Source: Gammaproteobacteria bacterium (GTDB lineage Bacteria > Pseudomonadota > Gammaproteobacteria > GCA-001735895). From it: DNA of 32,598 nucleotides. The DNA is taken from positions 1 through 32,598 of the forward strand of contig JAOTXY010000035.1 in NCBI GenBank assembly GCA_029862125.1, given 5' to 3'. The notes below the pieces were generated by a model, which worked only from the letters and a program-made list of their open reading frames with translations, made no database searches and was not told the origin of the DNA. Position numbers and translations under genes: made by a program. Shown here piece by piece: positions 14,328 through 22,506 of this stretch. Every line of letters begins with the position of its first letter. The stretch's first letter is position 1.

Positions 14328-15743
14328 ATGAAAATTTTTAGTAAGTATATTTGCCAAACCGTTTTAGCGTTTATATTAATCTTGCCCCTGGCGACCCAGG
14401 CTGCATTGCCTGACTTCACGAAAATTGTCGATCAGGCTAAAGATTCAGTGGTCAATATCAGTACCAAGTCCAAACCGAGATCGTCCAGTACAAGGGAATA
14501 TAATATTCCCGAACTACCCGAGGGTTCACCTTTCGGAGAGCTGTTCGAGAAATTTTTTGATCGCGATGAATTCGATCGCAGACGTCGTGATGCACAATCC
14601 CTGGGCTCAGGATTCATCGTTTCCGAAGACGGTTATATTCTAACCAATCACCATGTCATTGACGGTGCCGATGAAGTCATCGTGCGTATGTCCAATCGCA
14701 AGGAATTCGTGGCCAAGATTATTGGTTCGGACCAGGCATCTGACGTTGCCGTATTAAAAGTTGATGCCGATGATTTACCGGTTCTGCAATTCGGAGATTC
14801 GGATGAGCTTAAAGTTGGCGAGTGGGTACTCGCGATCGGTTCACCTTTTGGGTTTGATCACAGTGTAACGGCCGGAATTGTAAGTGCCAAGGGTCGCAGT
14901 TTACCTAGTGACAATTACGTTCCTTTCATTCAGACCGACGTCGCAATCAATCCGGGAAATTCCGGCGGCCCGCTTTTTAACCTGGATGGTGAAGTGATTG
15001 GTATCAACTCGCAAATATATAGTCGCACCGGTGGTTTTATGGGATTGTCCTTCGCCATCCCGATCGAAATGGCAGTCGATGTTGCCGATCAGATAAAGGA
15101 AACCGGTTCGGTTTCCCGTGGTTGGCTCGGCGTGTTAATCCAGGAAGTCACGCGCGAGCTGGCGGAATCGTTTGGCATGGAAAATCCGCATGGTGCCCTG
15201 GTGGCCAAGGTTCTGGATGATAGTCCCGCAGCTGCGGCAGGCCTCGAAGTCGGTGATGTCATCGTCGAATTCAATGGCAAGAAAGTGATGCGTTCCAGTG
15301 GCTTACCGCCGCTGGTCGGACGCGCCAAGGTTGGCGAACAGGCTCGCGTTACGGTAATACGCGATAAAAAGCGACGTACCATTGGTGTTGATATTGCTCA
15401 ATTGCCGACCGCGATAACCCAGGCGTCATACACGCCTGATGAGAAGCAACACGGTGAGGATTCGGCGCTGGGTATGAAGGTCGAGGCATTGAGTAGTGAG
15501 GACGGCAAGCGGCTCAAAATCGAAAATGGAGTGCAGGTTGTCGAAGTGGACGAATACGGGCCTGCAAGCGATGCCGGAATTTTGAAAGGCGATGTAATCA
15601 CCATGATTGATAATCAGGAAATCGAGTCGCTGGATGATTTTGCGCTGATAACCGATGATTTGAAGGCCGGCAAATCGGTAGCACTTCTGGTGCAGCGCCG
15701 GGCCGGGCCGGTATTTCTCGCAATTCGCCCCGAGGATTCATAA
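14328..15743 (+). CDS. mucD: periplasmic serine endoprotease of the DegQ/MucD type
   Basis: This protease degrades or chaperones misfolded periplasmic proteins and lowers the signal that activates sigma-E. A signal peptide ends near residue 25 (FILILPLATQA). The trypsin-like triad is His109 (TNHHVIDGAD), Asp139 (SDVAVLKVDA) and Ser212 (NPGNSGGPLFN). Two PDZ domains follow, beginning near SRGWLGVLIQEVTRELAES and near NGVQVVEVDEYGPASDAG. At 471 residues it has the usual length of DegP/DegQ/MucD. It follows rseC by 31 bases, giving the order rpoE-rseA-rseB-rseC-protease, which is the Pseudomonas algU-mucABCD layout rather than that of E. coli, where degP lies elsewhere. The symbol mucD reflects that context; degQ or degP would be acceptable names. 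Confidence 0.93.
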   Translation: MKIFSKYICQTVLAFILILPLATQAALPDFTKIVDQAKDSVVNISTKSKPRSSSTREYNIPELPEGSPFGELFEKFFDRDEFDRRRRDAQSLGSGFIVSEDGYILTNHHVIDGADEVIVRMSNRKEFVAKIIGSDQASDVAVLKVDADDLPVLQFGDSDELKVGEWVLAIGSPFGFDHSVTAGIVSAKGRSLPSDNYVPFIQTDVAINPGNSGGPLFNLDGEVIGINSQIYSRTGGFMGLSFAIPIEMAVDVADQIKETGSVSRGWLGVLIQEVTRELAESFGMENPHGALVAKVLDDSPAAAAGLEVGDVIVEFNGKKVMRSSGLPPLVGRAKVGEQARVTVIRDKKRRTIGVDIAQLPTAITQASYTPDEKQHGEDSALGMKVEALSSEDGKRLKIENGVQVVEVDEYGPASDAGILKGDVITMIDNQEIESLDDFALITDDLKAGKSVALLVQRRAGPVFLAIRPEDS

Positions 15744-15758
15744 CCGGGAATCGGCTGA

Positions 15759-15998
15759 TTGGAGCTAACCCTCTATTACCGGGAACAATGCCACTTGTGC
15801 GATGCGATGCGCAAAGCACTGGTGGTATTTAACCGCCAACATCCATCGGTTAGCTGGCAGGAGATAGATATCGACCGGGATACCGGGCTAATCCGGCGCT
15901 ACGACGCCCGCGTTCCGGTGCTCTGTCACGGCGATACGGAAATCTGTCACTATTTTTTCGATGAATCGGCATTGATAGCTGCATTGGCTTTAGCGTAA
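15759..15998 (+). CDS. glutaredoxin-like (DUF836 type) protein
   Basis: This 79-residue thioredoxin-fold protein carries a CxxC redox pair at Cys11 and Cys14 (YYREQCHLCDAM). The cis-proline region, where these folds bind substrate, reads YDARVPVLCHGDTEI. It fits the short glutaredoxin-like DUF836 group; its redox partner is unknown. The start is TTG at 15759, 15 bases after the protease stop, with GGGAA upstream. In many gammaproteobacteria a gene of this type lies between the mucD-type protease gene and lepA, which is the position here. It may help keep periplasmic or cytosolic thiols in order during stress, but that is inference from place only. Confidence 0.82.
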   Translation: MELTLYYREQCHLCDAMRKALVVFNRQHPSVSWQEIDIDRDTGLIRRYDARVPVLCHGDTEICHYFFDESALIAALALA

Positions 15999-16094
15999 AC
16001 TCTGCAGGTTTTTTACACCCATAGCCAGGTTTCTATACGCTGGCATTCCACTTACTTTGTTAAATCATGAAGCCGGGCGGGACGGCTACTATTT

Positions 16095-17891
16095 ATGCGC
16101 ATGGAGCTAATACGCAATTTTTCCATTATTGCCCACATCGATCATGGGAAATCGACGCTGGCGGACCGCTTTATCCAGCTTTGCGGGGGTTTGAGCGAGC
16201 GCGAAATGGAAGCCCAGGTACTCGATTCCATGGACCTGGAACGCGAACGTGGCATCACCATCAAGGCGCAAAGCGTTTCACTAAAATATAAGGCCCGCGA
16301 CGGCAGGGAGTATTCCCTCAATTTTATCGATACCCCGGGACACGTGGACTTTTCCTACGAGGTGTCACGATCACTCGCGGCCTGTGAAGGCGCCTTGTTG
16401 ATTGTTGATGCCTCCCAGGGCGTCGAGGCGCAAAGCGTCGCCAACTGCTACACCGCGATCGACCTCGACCTGGAAGTCATTCCAGTGCTGAACAAGATAG
16501 ACTTGCCGGCGGCGGATTCAGAGCGGGTTAAACAGGAAATAGAACAAATCATTGGACTCGATGCTTCCGAAGCGATCGAAATCAGTGCCAAAACCGGTAT
16601 CGGAATCGAGGATCTGCTGGAGCAGATCATTGAAAAAATCCCGCCGCCGAGTGGTTCAGAGGGGAATAAGACCCAGGCGCTGGTAATCGATTCATGGTTC
16701 GATAACTATGTCGGAGTCATTACCCTGGTGCGCGTCATGGAAGGTCAGATCAGGCCCAAACAAAAGATCAAGATGATGTCGAGCGGGCAGGAATTTCTGG
16801 TTGAGAAGGTCGGAGTCTTTACGCCGAAACGCAAGGATACTGAAAACCTGCAAGCTGGCAGCGTAGGATTTATTATCGCTGGAATCAAGGATATCGAGTT
16901 AGCCCGGGTCGGCGATACCATAACCCTGGCGCAGCATCCGGCCGACAAGGCGCTGGCAGATTTCAAACAGGTCCAGCCACGGGTATTTGCCGGCCTGTTT
17001 CCTATCAGTGCTGACGACTATGAGGACTGCCGCGAGGCACTTAAGAAGCTGAAGCTAAACGATGCCGCGTTGCAGTTTGAACCGGAATCGTCGCAAGCGC
17101 TTGGTTTCGGGTTTCGTTGTGGTTTTCTAGGCTTGTTGCATATGGAAATCGTGCAGGAACGGTTGGAGCGTGAATATGATCTTGATCTTATTACCACGGC
17201 ACCTACCGTTGTTTACCAGGTGGAAACGACGGCCGGCGAACTGGTCGAAATTCATAACCCGGCAGATTTACCAGCGATTAACAAGATTAACGAAATTCGT
17301 GAACCGATTATCCAGACGAATATTCTGTTACCCGAAGCTTATATCGGCGCGGTGATTTCGCTTTGTATCGAAAAGCGGGGAGTGCAAAAAGATATGCAGT
17401 TTCTCGGCAACCAGGTGTCACTGGTTTTCGAGATACCCTTGAGCGAGGTTGTGCTCGACTTTTTTGATCGCCTGAAATCGGTTAGTCGCGGTTATGCTTC
17501 ATTCGATTACGAGTTTCTGCGCTTCGAGGCGTCAAACCTGGTTAAACTCGATGTACTGATAAATTCTGAAAAAGTAGATGCGCTGTCTTTGATCGTGCAT
17601 CGCAGTAACGCGGATTACCGGGGTCGGGAACTTGCTTCCAAAATGAAAGAGTTGATTCCACGACAGATGTTTGACGTGGCGATACAGGCTGCCATCGGTT
17701 CAAACATTGTTGCGCGCACGAATGTAAAGGCTTTACGCAAGAACGTAACAGCCAAATGCTATGGTGGTGATGTCACGCGAAAACGTAAATTGCTTGAGAA
17801 GCAGAAAGCCGGTAAAAAGCGTATGAAGCAGGTAGGCAGTGTCGAAATTCCACAGGATGCTTTTCTTGCAGTTTTGAAGGTAGATAGCTAG
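16095..17891 (+). CDS. lepA: elongation factor 4 (LepA)
   Basis: LepA is a ribosome-associated GTPase that affects translation initiation and elongation under stress. G1 is AHIDHGKST near residue 13, G2/switch lies in [13 protein letters not shown]3 is DTPGHVDF, and G4 is NKIDLP. The EF-G-like domains follow, and the LepA-specific C-terminal domain ends with [20 protein letters not shown] and [19 protein letters not shown]. It has 598 residues (E. coli 599). The ATG at 16095 is used; ATG at 16101 is possible. The 96-base gap upstream has a small GCCAG/CTGGC stem (16024-16044) but no clear promoter. It sits directly before lepB, as in E. coli. Confidence 0.97.
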   Translation: MRMELIRNFSIIAHIDHGKSTLADRFIQLCGGLSEREMEAQVLDSMDLERERGITIKAQSVSLKYKARDGREYSLNFIDTPGHVDFSYEVSRSLAACEGALLIVDASQGVEAQSVANCYTAIDLDLEVIPVLNKIDLPAADSERVKQEIEQIIGLDASEAIEISAKTGIGIEDLLEQIIEKIPPPSGSEGNKTQALVIDSWFDNYVGVITLVRVMEGQIRPKQKIKMMSSGQEFLVEKVGVFTPKRKDTENLQAGSVGFIIAGIKDIELARVGDTITLAQHPADKALADFKQVQPRVFAGLFPISADDYEDCREALKKLKLNDAALQFEPESSQALGFGFRCGFLGLLHMEIVQERLEREYDLDLITTAPTVVYQVETTAGELVEIHNPADLPAINKINEIREPIIQTNILLPEAYIGAVISLCIEKRGVQKDMQFLGNQVSLVFEIPLSEVVLDFFDRLKSVSRGYASFDYEFLRFEASNLVKLDVLINSEKVDALSLIVHRSNADYRGRELASKMKELIPRQMFDVAIQAAIGSNIVARTNVKALRKNVTAKCYGGDVTRKRKLLEKQKAGKKRMKQVGSVEIPQDAFLAVLKVDS

Positions 17892-17924
17892 TTACTGATA
17901 TTGCACGACGTAGAGACGTACTGA

Positions 17925-18755
17925 ATGTTCCATTTTGATTTTGAGTTTTTATTGCTGATTCTAACCGCGGTGACGGGCTTGTTATGGCTTGCCGATGTAC
18001 TGGTGTTCGCTCGTCTGCGGCAACCAACTGCAACCAGTAAAATTAAGAAGGAACCGCTGGTTATCGAATATTCTCGGGCCTTTTTTCCAGTGCTGATTGC
18101 GGTTCTGGTGTTACGCGCGTTTTTATTTGAACCATTCCGTATTCCTTCGGGTTCAATGATGCCGACGCTTTTAGTTGGCGATTTTATCCTGGTAAACAAG
18201 TTTACTTATGGCTTGAGATTACCGGTTTGGCAAACCCGCATTACCGACGGTAACAAGCCAAAACGTGGCGATGTCGTCGTTTTCCGCTATCCTAAGGATG
18301 AATCACAGGATTATATAAAGCGAGTTGTGGGATTACCCGGGGATCATGTCGCCATTTATAATCAACGCTTGTCGATTAATGGCAAACTGCTGGATATTGA
18401 GCCAGACCGTGTTTACGAGGGATTGGGCGATCTGAATAAGATGCAATACGCACATGGATGTGACCGGGCAGCTGCTAACTGCCAGGTGTATATCGAGAAA
18501 CTTGACCAGGCGGAATATACGATAATGAACAATCCTGGCTCGACATTTGGTGTTAATGGCGAAGTATTCATTCCCGAAGGGGAGTATTTCGTGATGGGCG
18601 ATAATCGCAATCACAGCAATGACAGCAGAATTTGGGGCAACGTACCCGAGGAAAACCTGGTTGGAAAAGCGGTGATGATATGGATGCACTGGGACTGGCG
18701 TAAGGATGGGACGGGATTAAATATATCCCGGGTTGGCGATAAAATTTCGAATTGA
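17925..18755 (+). CDS. lepB: signal peptidase I
   Basis: LepB cuts signal peptides from exported proteins at the outer face of the inner membrane. Two N-terminal transmembrane segments are at about residues 7-28 (EFLLLILTAVTGLLWLADV) and 51-68 (RAFFPVLIAVLVLRAFLF). The catalytic serine is Ser77 in PSGSMMPTL, and the general base is Lys132 in DYIKRVVGLPGD. The box VMGDNRNHSNDSRIWG follows in the C-terminal part. Its 276 residues are shorter than the 324 of E. coli but within the range of the family. It lies 33 bases after lepA, and the downstream gene starts 7 bases after its stop. Confidence 0.96.
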   Translation: MFHFDFEFLLLILTAVTGLLWLADVLVFARLRQPTATSKIKKEPLVIEYSRAFFPVLIAVLVLRAFLFEPFRIPSGSMMPTLLVGDFILVNKFTYGLRLPVWQTRITDGNKPKRGDVVVFRYPKDESQDYIKRVVGLPGDHVAIYNQRLSINGKLLDIEPDRVYEGLGDLNKMQYAHGCDRAAANCQVYIEKLDQAEYTIMNNPGSTFGVNGEVFIPEGEYFVMGDNRNHSNDSRIWGNVPEENLVGKAVMIWMHWDWRKDGTGLNISRVGDKISN

Positions 18756-18762
18756 GGAACTG

Positions 18763-19149
18763 ATGATGAAGAGATCAATGAGCTCGAGGCATCGACAAAA
18801 AGGCATGTCCAGTTTTGGCTGGATTGCCGTGTTCGGTATTTTTGCATTGTTGCTGATATTGTTATTAAAGGTTTTTCCAATGTATTACGGTAATTACCAG
18901 CTCAAGTCTACATTGGAGACATTGGTGATGGACGATCGATTGAACCCAAAATCCAAGAAGGAGATATGGGAATCCCTGCAAAGACGCCTGCTTATCAATG
19001 AGGTCAGATCCATCAAACGAGAGGATGTAACCATGAAACGCAAGGATGGCAAAACTACTATAACCGTCGATTACGAGGTCAGGAATAGTTTCATCGGGCC
19101 CTTGTTTATCGGCGCTCATTTCGTTGAAATCGCAGTGATCGATCGGTGA
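18763..19149 (+). CDS. DUF4845-type single-pass membrane protein
   Basis: This 128-residue protein has a basic N-terminus, one transmembrane segment at about residues 17-37 (FGWIAVFGIFALLLILLLK) and a soluble domain containing KREDVTMKRKDGKTTITVDY. It fits the DUF4845 family, which in gammaproteobacteria is commonly encoded between lepB and rnc; its function is not known. The frame is open from 18733 inside lepB, but GAGGA at 18754-18758 points to the ATG at 18763 or 18766. The stop overlaps the rnc start (GTGA). The predicted topology resembles pilin-like or secretion-related small proteins, but there is no clear prepilin cleavage site before FGWIAV. Confidence 0.85.
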   Translation: MMKRSMSSRHRQKGMSSFGWIAVFGIFALLLILLLKVFPMYYGNYQLKSTLETLVMDDRLNPKSKKEIWESLQRRLLINEVRSIKREDVTMKRKDGKTTITVDYEVRNSFIGPLFIGAHFVEIAVIDR

Positions 19150-19817
19150 ATGCCGATAAATTCTGCACGCTTACCGGATACCAATTCAAACGGCAGGATT
19201 TACTGGACCAGGCGCTTACCCATCGCAGCTATTCGCGCAGCAAAAATAACGAGCGGCTCGAGTTCCTCGGCGACAGCATCCTCAATCTGATTATTTCCAA
19301 TCATATCTACTTGCGCTTCACCGATGCCGACGAGGGGGACCTGAGTCGCATTCGCGCATCCCTGGTAAAAGAAGAATCACTGGCACAAATCGCCATGGAT
19401 ATTGGCCTGGGTGATCATATTCGCCTGGGTGGCGGCGAGTTGAAAAGTGGGGGATTTCGTCGAGCATCCATACTATCTGATGCACTGGAAGCATTGATTG
19501 CCGCCATTTACCTCGACAGTGATTATGCACAGACAGAAGCTACCGTTCTGCGTTTATACGAGGAACAGTTGCAAACCGTTGATGAAAACGCCAACCTACG
19601 TGATCCAAAGACCCAATTGCAGGAGTATCTGCAGGCGAGAAAGATGCATTTGCCCCGTTACCAGGTGGAACAAACCAGTGGTAAATCCCATAACCAGGTT
19701 TTTACCGTCAGCTGTAATATCACTGATCTCGAACTACAGAGTAAAGGCAAGGGGTCCAGTCGTAAAAAAGCGGAACAACAGGCCGCAAAAAAAATACTAG
19801 ACAAACTGGGAACATGA
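19146..19817 (+). CDS. rnc: ribonuclease III
   Basis: RNase III cuts double-stranded RNA, including the 30S rRNA precursor and structured mRNA leaders. The signature NERLEFLGDSILNLI is present with the catalytic acidic residues, the second acidic cluster is in LSDALEALIAAIYLDSD, and a double-stranded RNA-binding domain fills the C-terminus (KTQLQEYLQARKMHLPRY and SSRKKAEQQAAKKILDKL). It has 223 residues (E. coli 226). The start is GTG at 19146, which overlaps the preceding stop, and its own stop overlaps the era ATG (ATGA). This coupled rnc-era pair, often with recO, is the usual gammaproteobacterial order. Confidence 0.97.
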   Translation: MNADKFCTLTGYQFKRQDLLDQALTHRSYSRSKNNERLEFLGDSILNLIISNHIYLRFTDADEGDLSRIRASLVKEESLAQIAMDIGLGDHIRLGGGELKSGGFRRASILSDALEALIAAIYLDSDYAQTEATVLRLYEEQLQTVDENANLRDPKTQLQEYLQARKMHLPRYQVEQTSGKSHNQVFTVSCNITDLELQSKGKGSSRKKAEQQAAKKILDKLGT

Positions 19818-20713
19818 TTGACGAGTTTCAATGTGGTTACGTTGCACTGATTGGCAAACCCAATACCGGCAAATCGACATTGATGAATGCGCTAGTCGGT
19901 CAAAAACTCAGTATTACTGCGCACCGGCCACAAACCACCAGGCATCAAATTCTCGGTATCAAGACAACCGAGAAATACCAGTGTATTTTTATTGATACCC
20001 CGGGGATTCACGATAACAACAAAAAAGCGATCCACCGCTATATGAATCGTGCCGCAACCAGTATGCTGGATGATGCCGACCTGATATGTGTACTGCTCGA
20101 CGTTTCTCATTTCAACCAGGACGATGAAAAAATCCTGCAAAGAGTTGCACGCTATGACCGGGTTTTGATTGTGCTTAACAAGATCGATCAAAAAAGTCGC
20201 GAGTCCTGCCTGCCGATAATGGATCAAATCTCAAAGCAGGTTCCAGGATTCGAATGTGTGCCGGTGTCGGCCCTTACCGGCGATAACCTGGAGTACCTCG
20301 AGCAGCTTATAGTCGCCCGCCTGCCCGTTGGTGTACCGCAATTTCCAGACGATCAACTGACGGATAAATCGATGCGATTTATCAGTGCGGAAATCGTGCG
20401 TGAAAAACTGTTCCGCGAGCTCAAACAGGAATTACCCTATTCAATCACGGTTAACATAGATCACTACATCGAGGAGACGGATATCACGCGTATATCGGCA
20501 ACCATCTGGGTTGAACGTAAATCGCAAAAATCGATCGTCATCGGTAAAAGCGGAAACCTGTTGAAAAAGGTCGGATCGCTGGCGCGCAGTGATATAGAGC
20601 GACTGATAGATGCAAAAGTCTATCTGCAGCTGTGGGTGAAAGTTCGCGCTGACTGGTCTGATGACGAACAGTCGCTGGCAGCCTTTGGTTACTCGGATGG
20701 AACCCAGGGTTAG
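19814..20713 (+). CDS. era: GTPase Era
   Basis: Era is an essential GTPase that binds 16S rRNA near its 3' end during assembly of the small ribosomal subunit. G1 is GKPNTGKST near residue 15, G3 is DTPGIHD, and G4 is NKIDQK. The G2 effector region is RPQTTRHQILG. The C-terminal KH domain carries IVIGKSGNLLKKVG and ends with AKVYLQLWVKVRADWSDDE. Its 299 residues match E. coli Era (301). The ATG overlaps the rnc stop by 4 bases, and the recO start lies inside the last 17 bases of era. Confidence 0.97.
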   Translation: MIDEFQCGYVALIGKPNTGKSTLMNALVGQKLSITAHRPQTTRHQILGIKTTEKYQCIFIDTPGIHDNNKKAIHRYMNRAATSMLDDADLICVLLDVSHFNQDDEKILQRVARYDRVLIVLNKIDQKSRESCLPIMDQISKQVPGFECVPVSALTGDNLEYLEQLIVARLPVGVPQFPDDQLTDKSMRFISAEIVREKLFRELKQELPYSITVNIDHYIEETDITRISATIWVERKSQKSIVIGKSGNLLKKVGSLARSDIERLIDAKVYLQLWVKVRADWSDDEQSLAAFGYSDGTQG

Positions 20714-21395
20714 TGACCAGATTTCCTTTATTCTGCGTCGGCGTGACTGGCAGAATTCAAGCCTGATACTGGATTTTTTTACCCGCGATCATGGATGTAT
20801 CCGGGCGATTGCCAGGGGTGCCCGCCGGAATCCGGCAAAAACACCTTACCAGCCTTTTGTGATGCTCAGTATCAGCTGGACCGGAAGGCAGGAACTAAAG
20901 ACCCTGACCGGCATCGAAGGTCAGGCTTTACCGGTCGATGAAAAGAATTACCTGGCATTACTGTACGTGAACGAGTTACTGGGAGCGTTGCTGCCACAAG
21001 GTGAATCTAATCCGGCGATATTTGCGAGTTACCAGTCATTATTGCAACAGTCCGTCGACGATATCGGCGAAGCCGGGTTGCGAAGGTTTGAGCTCGAATT
21101 GATGAAGCAACTTGGTTACTTCCCCGATCTTACTGTTGATGCGGTTAGTGGGCAGGAGATCCAGGCGGAGGCGTTTTACCAGTTTGTAATCAATAGCGGC
21201 TTTGTTGCCTGTGCTGATTCTGCCAGGGATTCCGTAAGCGGGCGGGTGGTTATCGACTGGATCCGGGGCGATTACCAGCAGGATTCCGTGTTACGCCTGG
21301 CCAAAACGGTGTTGCGCAGTACTATTGACTTTAACTTGCACGGAAAAACGCTAAAATCGCGCGATGTCCTGCTTGAAATGATGAGGCGAAAATGA
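20697..21395 (+). CDS. recO: DNA repair protein RecO
   Basis: RecO helps load RecA on single-stranded DNA coated with SSB, acting with RecR in the RecF pathway. The N-terminal OB fold is visible ([20 protein letters not shown], then [15 protein letters not shown]). A helical C-terminal region follows ([20 protein letters not shown]). The frame is open from 20661 within era, but family alignment by eye favours the ATG at 20697, giving 232 residues (E. coli 242). It overlaps the era end by 17 bases and shares ATGA with pdxJ. The segment around [14 protein letters not shown] has one cysteine only, so the zinc site of some RecO proteins is absent. Confidence 0.94.
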   Translation: MEPRVSDQISFILRRRDWQNSSLILDFFTRDHGCIRAIARGARRNPAKTPYQPFVMLSISWTGRQELKTLTGIEGQALPVDEKNYLALLYVNELLGALLPQGESNPAIFASYQSLLQQSVDDIGEAGLRRFELELMKQLGYFPDLTVDAVSGQEIQAEAFYQFVINSGFVACADSARDSVSGRVVIDWIRGDYQQDSVLRLAKTVLRSTIDFNLHGKTLKSRDVLLEMMRRK

Positions 21396-22132
21396 CAACT
21401 GCTGTAACCCTGGGGGTCAATATTGACCACGTTGCTACCTTGCGCCAGGCTCGCGGTACCCGCTTTCCCGATCCTGTATACGCTGCCCAGGTTGCGGAGT
21501 ATTCCGGTGCGGATTCGATAACCTTTCATCTACGCGAAGACCGGCGTCATATCCAGGAACGCGATGCACTGTTGCTCAAGCAGGTGGTCAATACCAAGCT
21601 CAACCTGGAAATTGCCATCACTGACGAAATGATTACTTTTGCCTGCGAGCTCAAGACTGAAGATGTCTGCCTGGTGCCTGAAAAACGTGAAGAACTAACG
21701 ACTGAAGGCGGCCTGGATGTTGCAGGTCAGCTCGAACAGGTTCGCTCCGCCTGTGCTCGACTGGCAGAGGTCGGGACGCGAGTTTCACCCTTCATCGATG
21801 CCAGTCGGGATCAGATCGATGCGGTTATCGAGTGTGGCGCCCCCTGTATTGAAATTCATACCGGGCACTATGCCGATGCGCAGGGTGATGAAAAGCTGCA
21901 AAAACTGGCAGAAATAAACGAGGCGATAGCTTACGCGCATGTTAAAGGTTTACAGGTCAATGCGGGACATGGACTCAATCGGCATAATGTGCAACCGATT
22001 GCCGCCAACCCATTGGTAAGTGAATTAAATATTGGGCACGCAATTATTGCCGATGCCGTTTTCCTCGGGCTCGAGCAGGCGATCCGGGATATTAAGCGGC
22101 TGATTTTAGACGCCAGAAGCCAGGGATTATGA
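21392..22132 (+). CDS. pdxJ: pyridoxine 5'-phosphate synthase
   Basis: PdxJ joins 1-deoxy-D-xylulose 5-phosphate and 3-amino-2-oxopropyl phosphate to give pyridoxine 5'-phosphate, the last ring-forming step of vitamin B6 synthesis. The TIM-barrel signatures are clear: [17 protein letters not shown] at the start, [45 protein letters not shown], and the phosphate site [15 protein letters not shown] with [16 protein letters not shown]. It has 246 residues (E. coli 243). It is coupled by 4-base overlaps to recO before it and acpS after it, the pdxJ-acpS order seen in E. coli. Confidence 0.97.
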   Translation: MTTAVTLGVNIDHVATLRQARGTRFPDPVYAAQVAEYSGADSITFHLREDRRHIQERDALLLKQVVNTKLNLEIAITDEMITFACELKTEDVCLVPEKREELTTEGGLDVAGQLEQVRSACARLAEVGTRVSPFIDASRDQIDAVIECGAPCIEIHTGHYADAQGDEKLQKLAEINEAIAYAHVKGLQVNAGHGLNRHNVQPIAANPLVSELNIGHAIIADAVFLGLEQAIRDIKRLILDARSQGL

Positions 22133-22506
22133 TAGTCGGCATTGGTGTCGATATCGCAGAAACCGCTCGCTTCGAAAAACTGAGTGCAAAGTTCGGTGAG
22201 CGTTTCGCGCGACGAATTTTGACCGACGACGAACTGACAGAGTTTGATCGACGTAAGCAATCCAATCTATTCCTGGCAACCCGATTTGCCGCGAAGGAAG
22301 CTGTGGCCAAGGCGCTGGGAACCGGAATTGGCGAACAACTCGGATTTCATTCGATTCAAATCGAGAATGACAAGCAAGGTAAACCACTGCTGCGATTCCT
22401 GGGTAGCGCCAATGATTTGATTGCTCGCCTCGAAATCAAAAATGCGCTGCTTTCACTGTCTGATGAAAAGCATTATGTCGTGGCAATGGTGGTGCTGGAG
22501 TCTTAG
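22129..22506 (+). CDS. acpS: holo-[acyl-carrier-protein] synthase
   Basis: AcpS moves 4'-phosphopantetheine from coenzyme A to a serine of acyl carrier protein and thus activates fatty acid synthesis. The family signatures are [17 protein letters not shown], with the metal-binding aspartate, and [18 protein letters not shown], with the catalytic glutamate. It has 125 residues (E. coli 126). It is the last gene of the plus-strand series that begins at rpoE. Its TAG shares bases with the stop codon of the convergent kinase gene, and no terminator separates them. Confidence 0.96.
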   Translation: MIVGIGVDIAETARFEKLSAKFGERFARRILTDDELTEFDRRKQSNLFLATRFAAKEAVAKALGTGIGEQLGFHSIQIENDKQGKPLLRFLGSANDLIARLEIKNALLSLSDEKHYVVAMVVLES

